64,000 nucleotides of DNA from Ceratodon purpureus (taxonomy: Eukaryota; Streptophyta; Bryopsida; Pseudoditrichales; Ditrichaceae), in NCBI GenBank assembly GCA_014871385.1, contig CM026429.1:14495979-14559978 (forward strand). Reading direction: 5' to 3'. Of this stretch, positions 24,936 through 35,508 are shown one piece after another. Every line of letters begins with the position of its first letter. Positions within the stretch are counted from its first letter, which is position 1. The notes below the pieces were generated by a model. It was not told the origin of the DNA and made no database searches. It saw only the letters and a list, made by a program, of their open reading frames with translations. Both the position numbers and the translations under genes were made by a program.

Positions 24936-25510
24936 CATGGAAAAAAGGATTTGTCTTGCCTTATAAAATTAAAGCCAAAAACATACAAACTTGTCATATT
25001 AATGTAAGAGAAATCCATGTCGAGTTCTCTTTTAATTTTATTACCTAATGTCTTCAAATAAAAGAATATTACTTTTTATAAGCTTCTTATTACCTTTTAA
25101 GTTGTACCCCCCATCGTATACCTCCCTCGTCTACAGGCCCATGGGCCATAATTTCATTTTCAAAACAAATGGATTCTTCCTTCTAAACATTGAGATTATG
25201 TTTGCAAACCATAGTAGAGCACCAACAATTGAACGGCATAAATATCTCCTTCTAAAGTATACCCCAACATCAAGGCGGATCCCACAATCCCGATTACAAA
25301 ATCTTTTGGACATTTTCCATGATTTCAGGGATATGTCTGAAATTTCTAATTCGGTATTGATTTTGTTTTTAGAGTATCTAGAAATAGAATTTTTTTTGTC
25401 AAGGTTGGACGAGAGGAGGAGGGGACGGATGGCCGTCTCTAGAGAAAACGCAAGAGAAGAAGGAAGGCCATGCGAGACCCCGCCTCCAAGCGGACGGGGG
25501 GCCGTCCCCG
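24936..25510 (-). repeat. Right arm of the internal inverted repeat
   Basis: Inverse copy of 22790-23347; see that entry. Differences are single bases and short indels. Confidence 0.9.
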
Positions 25511-26290
25511 CGGCCGTCGCCGGGGACGGCCGGCCGTCCGCACGGCCGTCACTGGGGGTCGGCCCCCCGTCCCCGCCGACGGCCGACCCCTCAACTCCCC
25601 GAAATCTCCAAATTCCCGTAACTTCTTCAAAACTTGTCCAAATTGGACTTATGAGATGTTTTTTGGCATCTACAGGAAATGTAGATGCCAAAAAACACCT
25701 CATAAGCCCGATTTGGAGACGTTTTGAAGAAGTTATGAAGATTTTAAGATTCGGGATTTTTTTTTTAAATTTGCGGCCGTCCGCACGGCCGTCACTGGGG
25801 GTCGGCCCCCCGTCCCCGCCGACGGCCGACCCCTCAACTCCCCGAAATCTCTAAATTCCCGTAACTTCTTCAAAACTTGTCCAAATTGGACTTATGAGAT
25901 GTTTTTTGGCATCTACAGGAAATGTAGATGCCAAAAAACACCTCATAAGCCCGATTTGGAGACGTTTTGAAGAAGTTATGAAGATTTTAAGATTCGGGAT
26001 TTTTTTTTTAAATTTGCGGCCGTCCCCGCGGCCGTCGCCGGGGACGGCCGGCCGTCCGCACGGCCGTCACCAGGGCTCGGCCCCCCGTCCCCGCCGACGG
26101 CCGACCCCTCAACTCCCCGAAATCTCCAAAGTCCCGTAACTTCTTCAAAACTTGTCCAAATTGGACTTACGAGATGTTTTTTGGCATCTACAGGAAATGT
26201 AGATGCCAAAAAACACCTCATAAGCCCGATTTGGAGACGTTTTGAAGAAGTTATGAAGATTTTAAGATTCGGGATTTTTTTTTTTTAATT
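25511..26290 (-). repeat. Three satellite monomers in inverted orientation
   Basis: Three monomers of the same family as 12085-22790 lie on the opposite strand, with hairpin cores near 25660-25700, 25905-25945 and 26180-26222. The first two are separated by a short GC spacer. They make the right arm a shortened mirror of the left arm. Confidence 0.93.
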
Positions 26291-26971
26291 TGCGGCCATC
26301 CCCGCGGCCGTCGCCGGGGACGGCCGGCCGTCCCCACGCGGTCGGCCACGTGGACGGCCGCGTCTCCACGCGGTCGCCCACGCGGTCGGCCGCGGGATCG
26401 GACGGCCCTCCGCGGCCAACCATGCCGGCCGGGGGCCGTCTGATCCCGCGGCCGTCGCCGTTGCCGACCGCGGGGTCGGCCAAGGGGACGGCCGCGGGAT
26501 CGGATGGCCCGCGGTCGGCCGCGCCGCTCGAGCGGTCCGCGATGGCTTGCGCCGAGGTCGATCCGGGCCGTCGGATCCCGCGGCCGTCCCCGAGGCCGTC
26601 CCCGCGGTCGGCCACGGCGACGGCCGTGGGATCCGACGGCCCTGGAGGGCCGCCCACATCCGACGGCCCGCGATGTGCCAGCACGGCCGCATCTTGGCCG
26701 TCGGATCGACGTGCGGCCGTCCCCAACAACCCCGCGGCCGTCTCCGCGGCCGTCCCCGCGGCCGTCCCCGCGAACGGACGGCCGAGATGGGGCGTGGTGG
26801 CGGGATCGGCCGATCGGACGGCTGGGGAATGTTTTTACCCCTCCGGGGTCGCAAAATTATTACCGGGACGTAATTCTGGAGCGTCGAGGACGCCACGTCC
26901 GGGACGGGGGACGTCCGGGTCGGACGTCTTGACGTCCGGAGCCGGGTCGGACGTCTATTTGAACAACCCTG
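26291..26971. repeat. GC-rich right end with CGGCCG/CCGTCCCC motifs and GACGTCC cluster
   Basis: An extremely GC-rich stretch made of variants of GCGGCCGTCCCCGCGG and GGGATCGGACGGCC, ending in a GACGTCC-rich subterminal region (26883-26955) and the TIR. Long overlapping open frames on both strands are low-complexity artefacts. Confidence 0.7.
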
Positions 26972-26979
26972 CTGCAGAA
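26972..26979. repeat. Right 8-bp target-site duplication CTGCAGAA
   Basis: Exact copy of 11499-11506 directly after ACAACCCTG. Confidence 0.9.
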
Positions 26980-27231
26980 GTATGAAGTGCCCAAGAAATG
27001 ACTACATCTACATGTGTAATTTATTGTTAAAAAATAAATGAAAATACAGCTGTTATAGCGAATACATCACTTTTCTTCCTTAAGAGCAAATCATTTTGCT
27101 TGGAAACAGATCAAAAAGCTAAGACAAACTGTGACACTCTCAACACTTTTCCATTGTTTGAGATGGATGAAGCATTGATCACCTTAGAGGTTCTCCAGGT
27201 GCTAATTCATCACTCCCGTTGCTTACATGAG

Positions 27232-27333
27232 TAATGTGTTGAAATTTGTAGTTGCCTAGTTGGTCCAATAAACAAGTGAGATCTTCCTCAGGCCCACGAG
27301 CTAAGAGAGCTTGTTTCAACCCTCTTCTCTGAA
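27232..27333 (-). CDS. Candidate isolated exon
   Basis: On the minus strand an AG follows a pyrimidine-rich run and precedes RRGLKQALLARGPEEDLTCL and LDQLGNYKFQHITH, then GTAAGC. Composition and splice signals look exon-like. It lies across the hAT-like element from the exons at 10.8-11.4 kb and downstream of the J-domain fragment. Its end phase (0) does not fit directly onto the exon at 11441, so linkage is unproven. Confidence 0.27.
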
Positions 27334-28384
27334 TTGAAAGACACCATGCAGTCAGATACTTTGCAACACATACAAGAAGCTTGGGAACGTGTTGATTCAG
27401 AGGGCAGTGAAACATGGACAGTTCAAATGCGAAACAAACGCCGAATGCACTGACAAGCGGTGTTGAAATAAAACCAATTCGAGTAACTCTTGATCTGCAT
27501 AATCGATCGTTGCACACCTGACCTTGGTTCTTCACATCCGCCTCGTGTACTCTGTTTCTTCCTCTGTTCCAAGTGCTAGCGCTGTGTAGATTAAGTACCA
27601 GGGTCAGTTCGGTGGTTGCGTCACTCTGCCTGCTAAATCAGTTGCGAAGGACTCGAGCTGCTTCTCACATTCCTTTTGGATCTCGATCGTATTCCGGTTT
27701 CAGAGCTGATCGGTTCTAAGGCATAAGGACATCATGATCCCCGAGTCTGTCACGATGATCCTCTGCGGCCGCTTGATTATGCGCGTCCAGCCGTATTAGG
27801 CTTTGCGTTACTGGAAGTGCTTCGCTTATTCAAATCAGACTCCAAGTCCTTGAAGAATTCGTCTGCAATAAAGGAGAGAGAGAAATATGAAAATCAGAGG
27901 TCAGAATAATGCAACCGTGCCAAAGCTTTCCATCATCAAACACCAGAGGGAAACAGAGAAGTTCGACGCTCTACCAACTGAACCCTGCAAGTCATTCCAC
28001 AACTCGCCTGCAACCCACCGGCCCACTCCGTATAAGTCCCCTTTCCTATCTCTACACTTGGTGCATTACCCCTCGGGCCTCTAAATGCTTATAAAGCTCA
28101 TCATTGTATCGGTTCTATACACTAATCCTAAACATTTATTCGCAACTGAGAGCCACAAATACCAACCAACTTCTCACGCAGCCGTCATACTTGAACTGCA
28201 GATTCACTTTGCTATACATCATTGCTCTCCGGTAGGGAGAGCTATGATATTATATGAAGAACACGCAAAGATTGTTTTAAAAGTATCAGCTGGTGATTAG
28301 GAGCATGAAGGAATGGAGGACAGAAGAACTTCAAGAGCAAACACGGAAAATTCAGAGAGATTGGGCGTTTGAAATGTACTGAAT

Positions 28385-28563
28385 CCGTAAAACTCCTCTT
28401 TCACTTGTGTAGACTTGCGCCCTGATGAAGAAGCACCCCACTGAAATGGATCCCAATCATCCGCTCGTGTACGACTCCCTGCATCGTACTTGGACCGGCT
28501 CTTGCTGTCAACTAAAGTCTGGTATGCATTCTTAATTTCCAAGAACTTCTCTTGCGCTCCTGG
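28385..28563 (-). pseudogene. J-domain (DnaJ-like) protein fragment
   Basis: After an AG acceptor the minus strand reads PGAQEKFLEIKNAYQTLVDS and then KSRSKYDAGSRTR. This is the end of loop, helix III and helix IV of a J-domain (compare EKFxEIxxAYxxLxDxxxRxxYD). WDPFQWGASSSGRKSTQVKE and EFYGF follow; this resembles the region after the J-domain in chloroplast-type plant J-proteins. The HPD tripeptide and helices I-II are not found upstream: only about 150 bp separate this exon from a telo-box promoter-like motif at 28713-28732. The piece is therefore probably a truncated gene copy, or its first exon lies further away. Confidence 0.5.
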
Positions 28564-28712
28564 CTGGCCACATGATACAATCGAAAGAAAACTGTCAAGC
28601 CTTGGTGCATTAACGATGTAAGGAGTGTCCTCACCAGATGAGCCTTTCGAGCGAGTCTCAAATTATACTATGCGCGTCAGTATTAGCAAAATGTCTTTCC
28701 AGCATTACCATC

Positions 28713-28732
28713 CCTTAAACCCTAAACCCTAG
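28713..28732 (-). promoter_or_regulatory. Telo-box-like motif
   Basis: TTAAACCCTAAACCCTAGCC, i.e. AAACCCTA repeats. Telo-boxes are common near transcription starts of plant housekeeping genes. It would be upstream of the minus-strand J-domain fragment. It is too short to indicate a telomere. Confidence 0.35.
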
Positions 28733-31399
28733 CCATCAAAACCTGAGTTGTATAAACTTCATACTTCATGAAAGTGTAAACTTCATACTTCATACTCGTT
28801 GAAAAAGCTCACTTGAAAAAGCTCACTGTCCCGATTGCTGAAGCTCACACCCAAGAACGCTTGTGACCCAAGAACGAAGGTTGTCTCTCCTCAATCAGAG
28901 TGGTCCCGAGCCAGAGTGTGTTGCTCTGTGTCATCAATAACTTGAGCGTGGAGATGTTGGTTCGACCGGAAGACAGCCAAACGGGGCCTCTCAGTGGTAC
29001 AAGTCAGCTACACAAAATGCCCCGGTACAGAAAAAGTGTTAACAACGAGAAAGTCCTAAGATATCCAGAGACGACACCGCCAAGAACATGATCTCCAGGA
29101 AAACGAGAAACACATAAAGCCTCGCACGCTCCAGATACGAACTCATCTCTCCACAACATCACAGCACAGCAACACCGAGAACAAGGTCTTCCAAACCATA
29201 ATGGCCGACTGCAGTAAACAGAAACCGGAAACAAGACATCGCGATCATGTAACTGCGAGCGAACCTGATGCGCACGGCAGTGGACGTTTGCAAGAGAGTC
29301 CCTCTGAAACCTTAAAGACAACAAAGCTTACGCACCACAGCCCAACGAGGCATACCAAGAAAGAAGTCCCCAGATTCAAACCCACGCTCCCCGCCCTCTT
29401 CCCTCGCTCCCCCCCAACTTCCATCCAACGCATTGAACCCCCCACTCCATCCCTCAGTAGTACTCCGCCGTCAACACTTACCCCTAACCCCCCACTCCCT
29501 CCCTTATCACTACTCCGCAGTCATCACTGTACCACTAACCTCCCAACTAATCACCCACTAAACACCAAGTTATTGATAAGCACCTACTACTCACTTACTA
29601 AACAAACATACAACTAGGATAAATAAAATTAAGGAATTCATCTACCATGATAAAAAACCAAAAGAGTACTGACATATAAAGAGAATTTGCTTCCCTACAA
29701 TTTTAACTTCAAAAATAAGTAAATGAAAAAAAAACATAGTACTAATTCAAAAAATTAGAAACACATAAATAAAAAATAAATAAGTATAAGTATTGATAAT
29801 AATAAACAATGAAAATCAGGGTACAAAAAGTAAGGAAGTGGGAATAAAATTATAACCGGTTTTCTTTCATGACTTGAGTATAATGATAAAAAAATTTAAC
29901 CCCTAACTATCCTTAAAACCCAAAATGGGTTTTTGCACTTTCGGGCAGCCCAGATGGAGGGGTTAAAAGTAATATTTTTTTAGTAATTTTTGAATTTTTC
30001 CTTTAAAAATTTGTCAAAATTCGAGATTTTTGAATTTTTGAATTTTGTTTTCTTCTGAAAATCACAAATTCATGAAGGTACCTACTCACCGTTCAATTTT
30101 TCTTTAGCTCACAAATTGTTTTTGTAATGCATGTTTTACTATTTTGTCAATTTTATACCTTCTTACAGAAAATAATTTTTATGAAGGTCTAAAAAGCGTT
30201 TTTTTGGCCTAAATTTTTGCATGAGCATACCTAACCTAGTTAGCTACATGGAAAAAAATGTGACCAAAATGTTTGAATTAATAATCATCAAGTCTCCCTT
30301 TGGCCCATTTGCACCATGCCTCTCGGCTAAGGCCCCAAAAAATATCTGCTGAAACTTTGAACACTACGATCTCACTAATGAAAAACATCCAACGGTTGAA
30401 ATTTGAATCAGTTCTTCCTAGTAGGGTTAGGTACAAGATCTTACGGTTGAATTTCCAAAAAAAGATAAACAATTTGTTTCATATCCTCGGGAGGGCATAG
30501 TGGTAAAAAATCGCAGTTTTGAGGATTCAAGCTCTCAAAAACACAAGGAAATTTAGGGGTTAAAACAATTAAATTAAAATAAGCAATTTCCTAATTTTCT
30601 GAATTCAATTAAGTTTTTCCGTTTTCTTAGAAAGTACGTAACATGACCATGAATTTGTCCAAGCTTTAATATCCAAGACATACTTTATACGTAATAGAAT
30701 AATAAAAATTCAAATATATAGTCAAAATTATAAGAATGGAAAGTTTGTGTCTTTTATAAGAATATACCTTTATATTCTAATTTTTACAATAAAAAGTAGT
30801 TTATAAATATTTATAATAATCTTTTCATGTGTGAACTCCACAAGCAGGATATCGATGTATCTATGATATACCAAGTTTTGCAATATTGAAATGAACAATT
30901 CAATCAGTGAATTGCACATCTTAAAGTCTAGTGTAATTAAGGACATGGCATACATCATACTGTAAATTTATTAATATCAATAATATGCTTAGTAGTCGAA
31001 ATATTCATTGTTATGCTTTATGTAAAACATATATCTGGGGCATGCATACTCTGAACATTTGCGAACTATGTTAAAAACAAAGGGATACTGACAATCAAAT
31101 TTTTAACTATCGATGAGTATTATTTTATAAATCTCCTTGAAGCAAATACATAGAAATGAGAAGACAATAACATCTCCTCAAATAAGAAAAATTAGAGAAT
31201 AAATATCATCAGAAATTGATCAATATGTTTTGTCCGTGTTCAAGCAGTACATACCTTTATGGGGGGAAAAAAATTAACAAATAAGAGTTATATGTAAATA
31301 ATATTTGCAAGGACACAAAAACCACGAAATACTATAATGCTGAAATGTACTAACCACATGTTCAATTTAGACATGTATAAATCCATAAGAAGGAACAAG

Positions 31400-31432
<33 letters not shown>

Positions 31433-31750
31433 ATATGTGTATATACATATATACATATTTTAAAACAATCATATGAAGATTAAACATTGAATTGTATGGT
31501 AATATTACAAAGTTTAGAATTAAACAAGAAAAGCAATGGAAGATTTTATAATTTATAATTCATGATTTTTAAAAATCTACATATCCGAATGGAAAATATC
31601 TATATATAGAATAATAGTATGAGAACTTAAGAAACAAAATTTACTGAGAAGGAGAGAAACAGAAAACAGACAAATGAACACAATTTTTTTTTGAAAAACA
31701 CACAAAACAATACAATGCTAGAATGTGTTATACACCTATTCAGACTGGAC
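28733..31750. other. Intergenic, partly low-complexity DNA
   Basis: No gene is supported. 29390-29530 is C/T-rich low-complexity sequence with repeats of CCCCCCACTCC type. 29897-30563 may be a small transposon remnant (see findings). A TA/TG microsatellite lies at 31398-31452. The remainder is AT-rich. Confidence 0.5.
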
Positions 31751-32071
31751 ATCTTCATGTCAAAAAAAGCAAAAGATAAATAATACAGATATTCTTCGGT
31801 TCCCCTGCTGCCTTGCTCCCACCTGCCTGCCCTTCTTCGGTTCCCCGCTGCTGCCTTGCTCCCGCCCGCGTTCCCCTTCGTTCCCATGAGTTCCCACCCC
31901 AATACCCGCCCCCGACACCCGGGGGCCGATATTGGGGTGATATACTGTATTTCTTTGAGCCTCCCCTCACTTACCTGCGAGCTTGTTTTTGGCTCCACCT
32001 CTCTTTCTCTCTTCTCCCACACTTTGTACTCCAAGAACTCAAGGTATGTACCACTCTTAATTGTATTTTTA

Positions 32072-32390
32072 TTGTTCATTCAATTGTGTAATGCATCTCC
32101 TTTGTTGTAACTTAATATAAGTTAGTGTTTATTGCTTTGTAATTCAAGATTTTTAAGGTTGTGATAATTTAGTGTTTAGCATATTCTCATTTGAGTATTG
32201 TGTGACAGAATCTGGGTTGGAGATGGTTTTAGGGTAGATTATTCTCCATTCAATTGAGTAATGCAACTCCTATGTTGTAACTTTACATAAATAAGTGTTT
32301 ATTGCTTTGTAATTCAAGATTTTTAAGGTTGTGATAATTTAGGGTTTAACATATTCTCATCTGAGTGTTGTGTGACTGAATCTAGGTCTC
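32072..32390 (+). repeat. ~170-bp tandem duplication
   Basis: 32072-32215 is repeated at about 32241-32387, sharing ATTGCTTTGTAATTCAAG and TTTTTAAGGTTGTGATAA with scattered substitutions. It lies just upstream of the small candidate exon at 32434. Confidence 0.8.
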
Positions 32391-32433
32391 CTAATTGACT
32401 GATATATCTGGCATGTAGAAGCAGGGTATAACC

Positions 32434-32511
32434 ATGAAGTCCAGACAAAATCCTACTTCTACAGAGTCTCCTACTTCTACAGAGTCTCCAGTAACTCCCT
32501 CTGCAAAAAAG
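32434..32511 (+). CDS. Candidate first exon of the second oxygenase-like copy
   Basis: An ATG at 32434 opens MKSRQNPTSTESPTSTESPV, then TPSAKK, ending before GTTAGT. The 15-bp unit coding PTSTES is duplicated. The next plausible exon is the oxygenase-like one at 33838, but its phase needs a base from an intervening exon that I cannot find. Membership in that gene is thus a guess from position and orientation. Confidence 0.3.
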
Positions 32512-32649
32512 GTTAGTATTTAACAAACCCTGAGATGGTGTGCAAATCTTCTAACACCTCAATTCTAAATTAGATAATTTCTCTAATGTTTCTATTGAAT
32601 GGACTGTAGATTAATTTACATCACCTTATACATTGACACTGTAGATTCA

Positions 32650-33478
32650 TTTACGTCACCTTACTCTTATTCATTGACACAGTTAGGAACCTGATTATAT
32701 TTGTGCAAGGCTGATTGGTTTGCATAAAGGGTCATATGTTGCAACAGGAATTGTGACCAGTGTAAGAATTGTACTCTTGTGCACTGATGTGTGCACTTGT
32801 TACTTACAAGACCCATCACTGTTTTTCACAAGACCTTTCAACCTGTATATGCACCATTGAAGCAACCAACTGTGAGTTAGTGAGTGATTGTTTATATATG
32901 AGTGATATCAGTGTAGACATGTTAGTAGATTCCCTCCCCTCACTGATCTCCCTTTCACTTCAGCTTAGACTTATATTAGCAAATTAGAGTTACATCAGCA
33001 CATTAGACTAACATCAGTACATTAGACTAACATCAGCACATTAGACTAACATCAGCACATTAGACTAACATCAGCACATTAAACTAACATCAGCACATTA
33101 GACTAACATCAGCACATTAGACTAACATCAGCTCATTCTTTGACAAAGTGATTGTTCAGACATGGACTGTAGATTCTTTTTACATCACCTTATTCTTATT
33201 CATTGACACATGTAGGAACCTGATTATATTTGTGCAAGGCTGATTGGTTTGCATAAAGGGTCATATGTTGAAATAGGAATTGTGACCAGTGTGAGAATTG
33301 TACTCTTGTGCACTGATGTGTGCACTAGTTACATACAAGACCCATCACTGTTTTTCACAAGACCTTTCAACATGTATATGCACCATTGAAGCAACCAACT
33401 GTGAGTTAGTGAGTGATTGTTTATATATGAGTGATATCAGTGTAGACATGTTAGTAGATTCCCTCCCGTCACTGATTT
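32650..33478 (+). repeat. ~300-bp direct duplication around a 19-bp minisatellite
   Basis: 32650-32952 recurs at about 33178-33478 (both contain TATATGAGTGATATCAGTG and GTAGACATGTTAGTAGATTC). Between them, 32992-33138 is a minisatellite of about seven copies of ACATCAGCACATTAGACTA with a partial last copy. The short open frames starting with MYSCALMCALVTYKTHH in both halves are repeat-borne and not convincing genes. Confidence 0.88.
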
Positions 33479-33598
33479 TACTTCAGATTAGAGTTACATC
33501 AGGTGATATGGCCAGTTAGTGATATGTAGAGCACTTGTGTAACAATTCTGGAATGGTTGATTCTTTAAACAAATCTGAATTCTTATTTGTTAGTAATT

Positions 33599-35037
33599 AA
33601 CTATAATTTAAATGTATGTTTATTATATCATATAGTAATCTGCTGTTTAGAATAAGTTTTAGAATAAAAGTTTGGATTTTACATCAAATTTGTGCAGCTT
33701 ACCACCAAGTCAGTAAACATATCATCAAATTAAAGTATCTCTGTGTATTTTAGTGATTATGCAAATGTAAAAAGTGTTTTGATTATAGTGAAAAAGAATT
33801 ATGTGCTAATGAATAATTTGTTGCAATTGGAATACAGAACTTGAAGGGGAAAGAGGAGATTGTATCAGGACTCAGTTTCTTTTACCAGATTGTGGTTATT
33901 TTCTAAAACCAGGAAAAGGTACTGTTGTTGGCCTCGACTGTGCAAAAATCAAGCATGGATCACTAGAAAATAAGGGCTATAAACAATATGGAGTTGCATT
34001 GACCTATAAAAAAAGAGTGGTCACTGGCTGTAGGAATGAAATGGCAAAGAAGTTTGGCTTCGATTTCACTATTAAAGAACCTGAGCAGTAGTCTTGTTAA
34101 ACTACTACATGAATTATTTCACATTTTTCAATCAGGTTATAGAAGTAGTTCACATTTTTCATTCAAAGAACTTGATGTGTAATTTCATTAAACTTATACA
34201 AAGACTGAGTGAAGGGTTGGCTGGTAGGAAGCTATAGAACTATGTGAAAAGTCTTTTCCTAGTATATTATCTTGGAATGTAAATGGCTTTAGTTTTAAAT
34301 TAATGTATACTTTATTATTACCAATCTGCAATCTCCGTTTTTGTAGCAGCATCTATACTAATACTGACGAACTATTTCAACTATGTGGTTTTAGAATTTT
34401 CAACTCCGTGGTTTGAGAATTTTTAAAAAGAAATTAATATTTCTTTTGTTAACCAGTTTTAGGATTGGGGTTTTGTGGTTTATCACCTTAATAGCTGGTA
34501 GTATGAAAGTGGCTTGATGGTATTTTGGAATGTGAAAAATGTTTCATGGAGTTAAATGTGTGAGTGTAGTTAGATAGTATAGTATATGGTAGTAGTTTAG
34601 TGTATTACGTGGGATACCATCTGGTTTGCTTGTTGAAAAAATCTTTGAAAGTTCCCGAGATAGTCTGTACAGTTCAATGGATGGTATCATCTCTGATAAG
34701 CAATGGAGTCATGTGAAAGAGTCTGACAGTGTGTGATAGAAAACTTCTGCATTGAACCATGTCAGACTCCTTAAACGCCAGTGTATCAGAAAATTTAGCT
34801 GCAATCCTTATGTTCTAACTTGATATTTGAAACCAACAAAACGGAGATTCCGCAATATGATCAAAGACACCACGATCACATAGCTCACCTAGCTGGACAA
34901 CGGCTACAATATGCAATCCCCAAACTCACATGCCTCCAAAATTCCCAAAGAAAACAAAACTAGTTACCAACAAATGGAACCTGTTGTTATTTAACATTCT
35001 AGGGTACGAACTTTAGGCTATCTGTCATATCTCGCAC
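33599..35037 (+). repeat. Repeat block A, copy 2
   Basis: Inverse copy of 1275-2713. In this locus it is followed directly by block D (35038-35258) and then block B (35258-35508). In copy 1 the order on the same strand is D-B-A. Confidence 0.78.
33838..34091 (+). CDS. Terminal exon of a 2-oxoglutarate/Fe(II) oxygenase-like protein, copy 2
   Basis: The exon begins after TACAG and ends at TAG (34089-34091). It has the same length and almost the same sequence as 2221-2474. Residues include GDCIRTQFLLPDCGYFLKPG and the distal His of IKHGSLEN. Without the HxD-bearing exon it cannot encode an active enzyme from what is visible here. Confidence 0.5.
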
Positions 35038-35508
35038 AAGGAGCACATTGTCATAAATGGTGGGAGTTCTCTGGAGACAAATTGCAGCTTAGTGTATACT
35101 ATTATGACTTGGCTGCAACCGTCAAATCAGCAGATTGTCTATATTGAACATAGACGTACTGCAGCACAGGGGCCAAACTTCCGACTGAAATTCAGCTTTG
35201 CATACAGCTTAGGCCTATGTGCAAAGGTATTCTGAATAAAAACACATAGTCTTAGATTGGGCCAAGTTAGACAACCAGGTTCAAATTATGAAGGTGGTTC
35301 AGCCCGGCTGTTAATCCTAGCTGGCCTGTGTGGCTGTTTGTGACTTTGTGATGTGAGAATAAGGTGGCACAAATTTCAAGGGAAAAGTATGAACCTCCAG
35401 CCATATTTGTGGCAAGACATCACTTATGAAAGACAGACGGAGAGGGAGAACACATTCGCAAGATTGTTCCATGTAGGGCCCAAAACCCCCTCGTTGACAA
35501 GAATTTAA
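35038..35508 (+). repeat. Repeat blocks D and B, copy 2 (MITE empty site)
   Basis: 35038-35258 matches 3341-3573 inverted, and 35258-35508 matches 2714-2965 inverted. The two join at CACATAGTCTTAGATTGG, where the 375-bp MITE is absent. Confidence 0.8.

Larger units (their letters stand above)
11507..26971. mobile_element. 15.5-kb non-autonomous hAT-like element with satellite arms
   Basis: The element starts CAGGGTTGTCACGG and ends with the inverse of CAGGGTTGTTCAAA, so the perfect terminal inverted repeat is 9 bp; both ends abut CTGCAGAA. CAGGG termini with an 8-bp duplication fit hAT. Both subterminal regions are packed with GACGTCC-type motifs, as expected for transposase-binding sites. 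Interior order: GC-rich mini-array (11.7-12.1 kb), about 41 satellite monomers (12.1-22.8 kb), inverted-repeat arm (22.8-23.35 kb), AT-rich core, matching inverted arm (24.94-25.5 kb), three inverted monomers (to 26.3 kb), GC-rich right end. No transposase open frame is seen, so it must be mobilised in trans. The many short open frames inside are artefacts of the repeats. The array may have been captured, or may have expanded after insertion. Confidence 0.82.

Noticed and set aside
26285-26985. Open frames of 100-230 codons in the right GC-rich end
   Set aside because: Low-complexity Arg/Gly/Pro-rich frames open on several strands at once; no conserved motif.
27925-27995. tRNA-like sequence: minus strand GGTTCAGTTGGTAGAGCG resembles a D-arm/A box
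   Set aside because: No matching acceptor stem, T-arm or B box follows at tRNA spacing; at most a tRNA-derived fossil.
28713-28732. Interstitial telomere repeat
   Set aside because: Only two to three CCCTAAA units; more likely a telo-box promoter motif.
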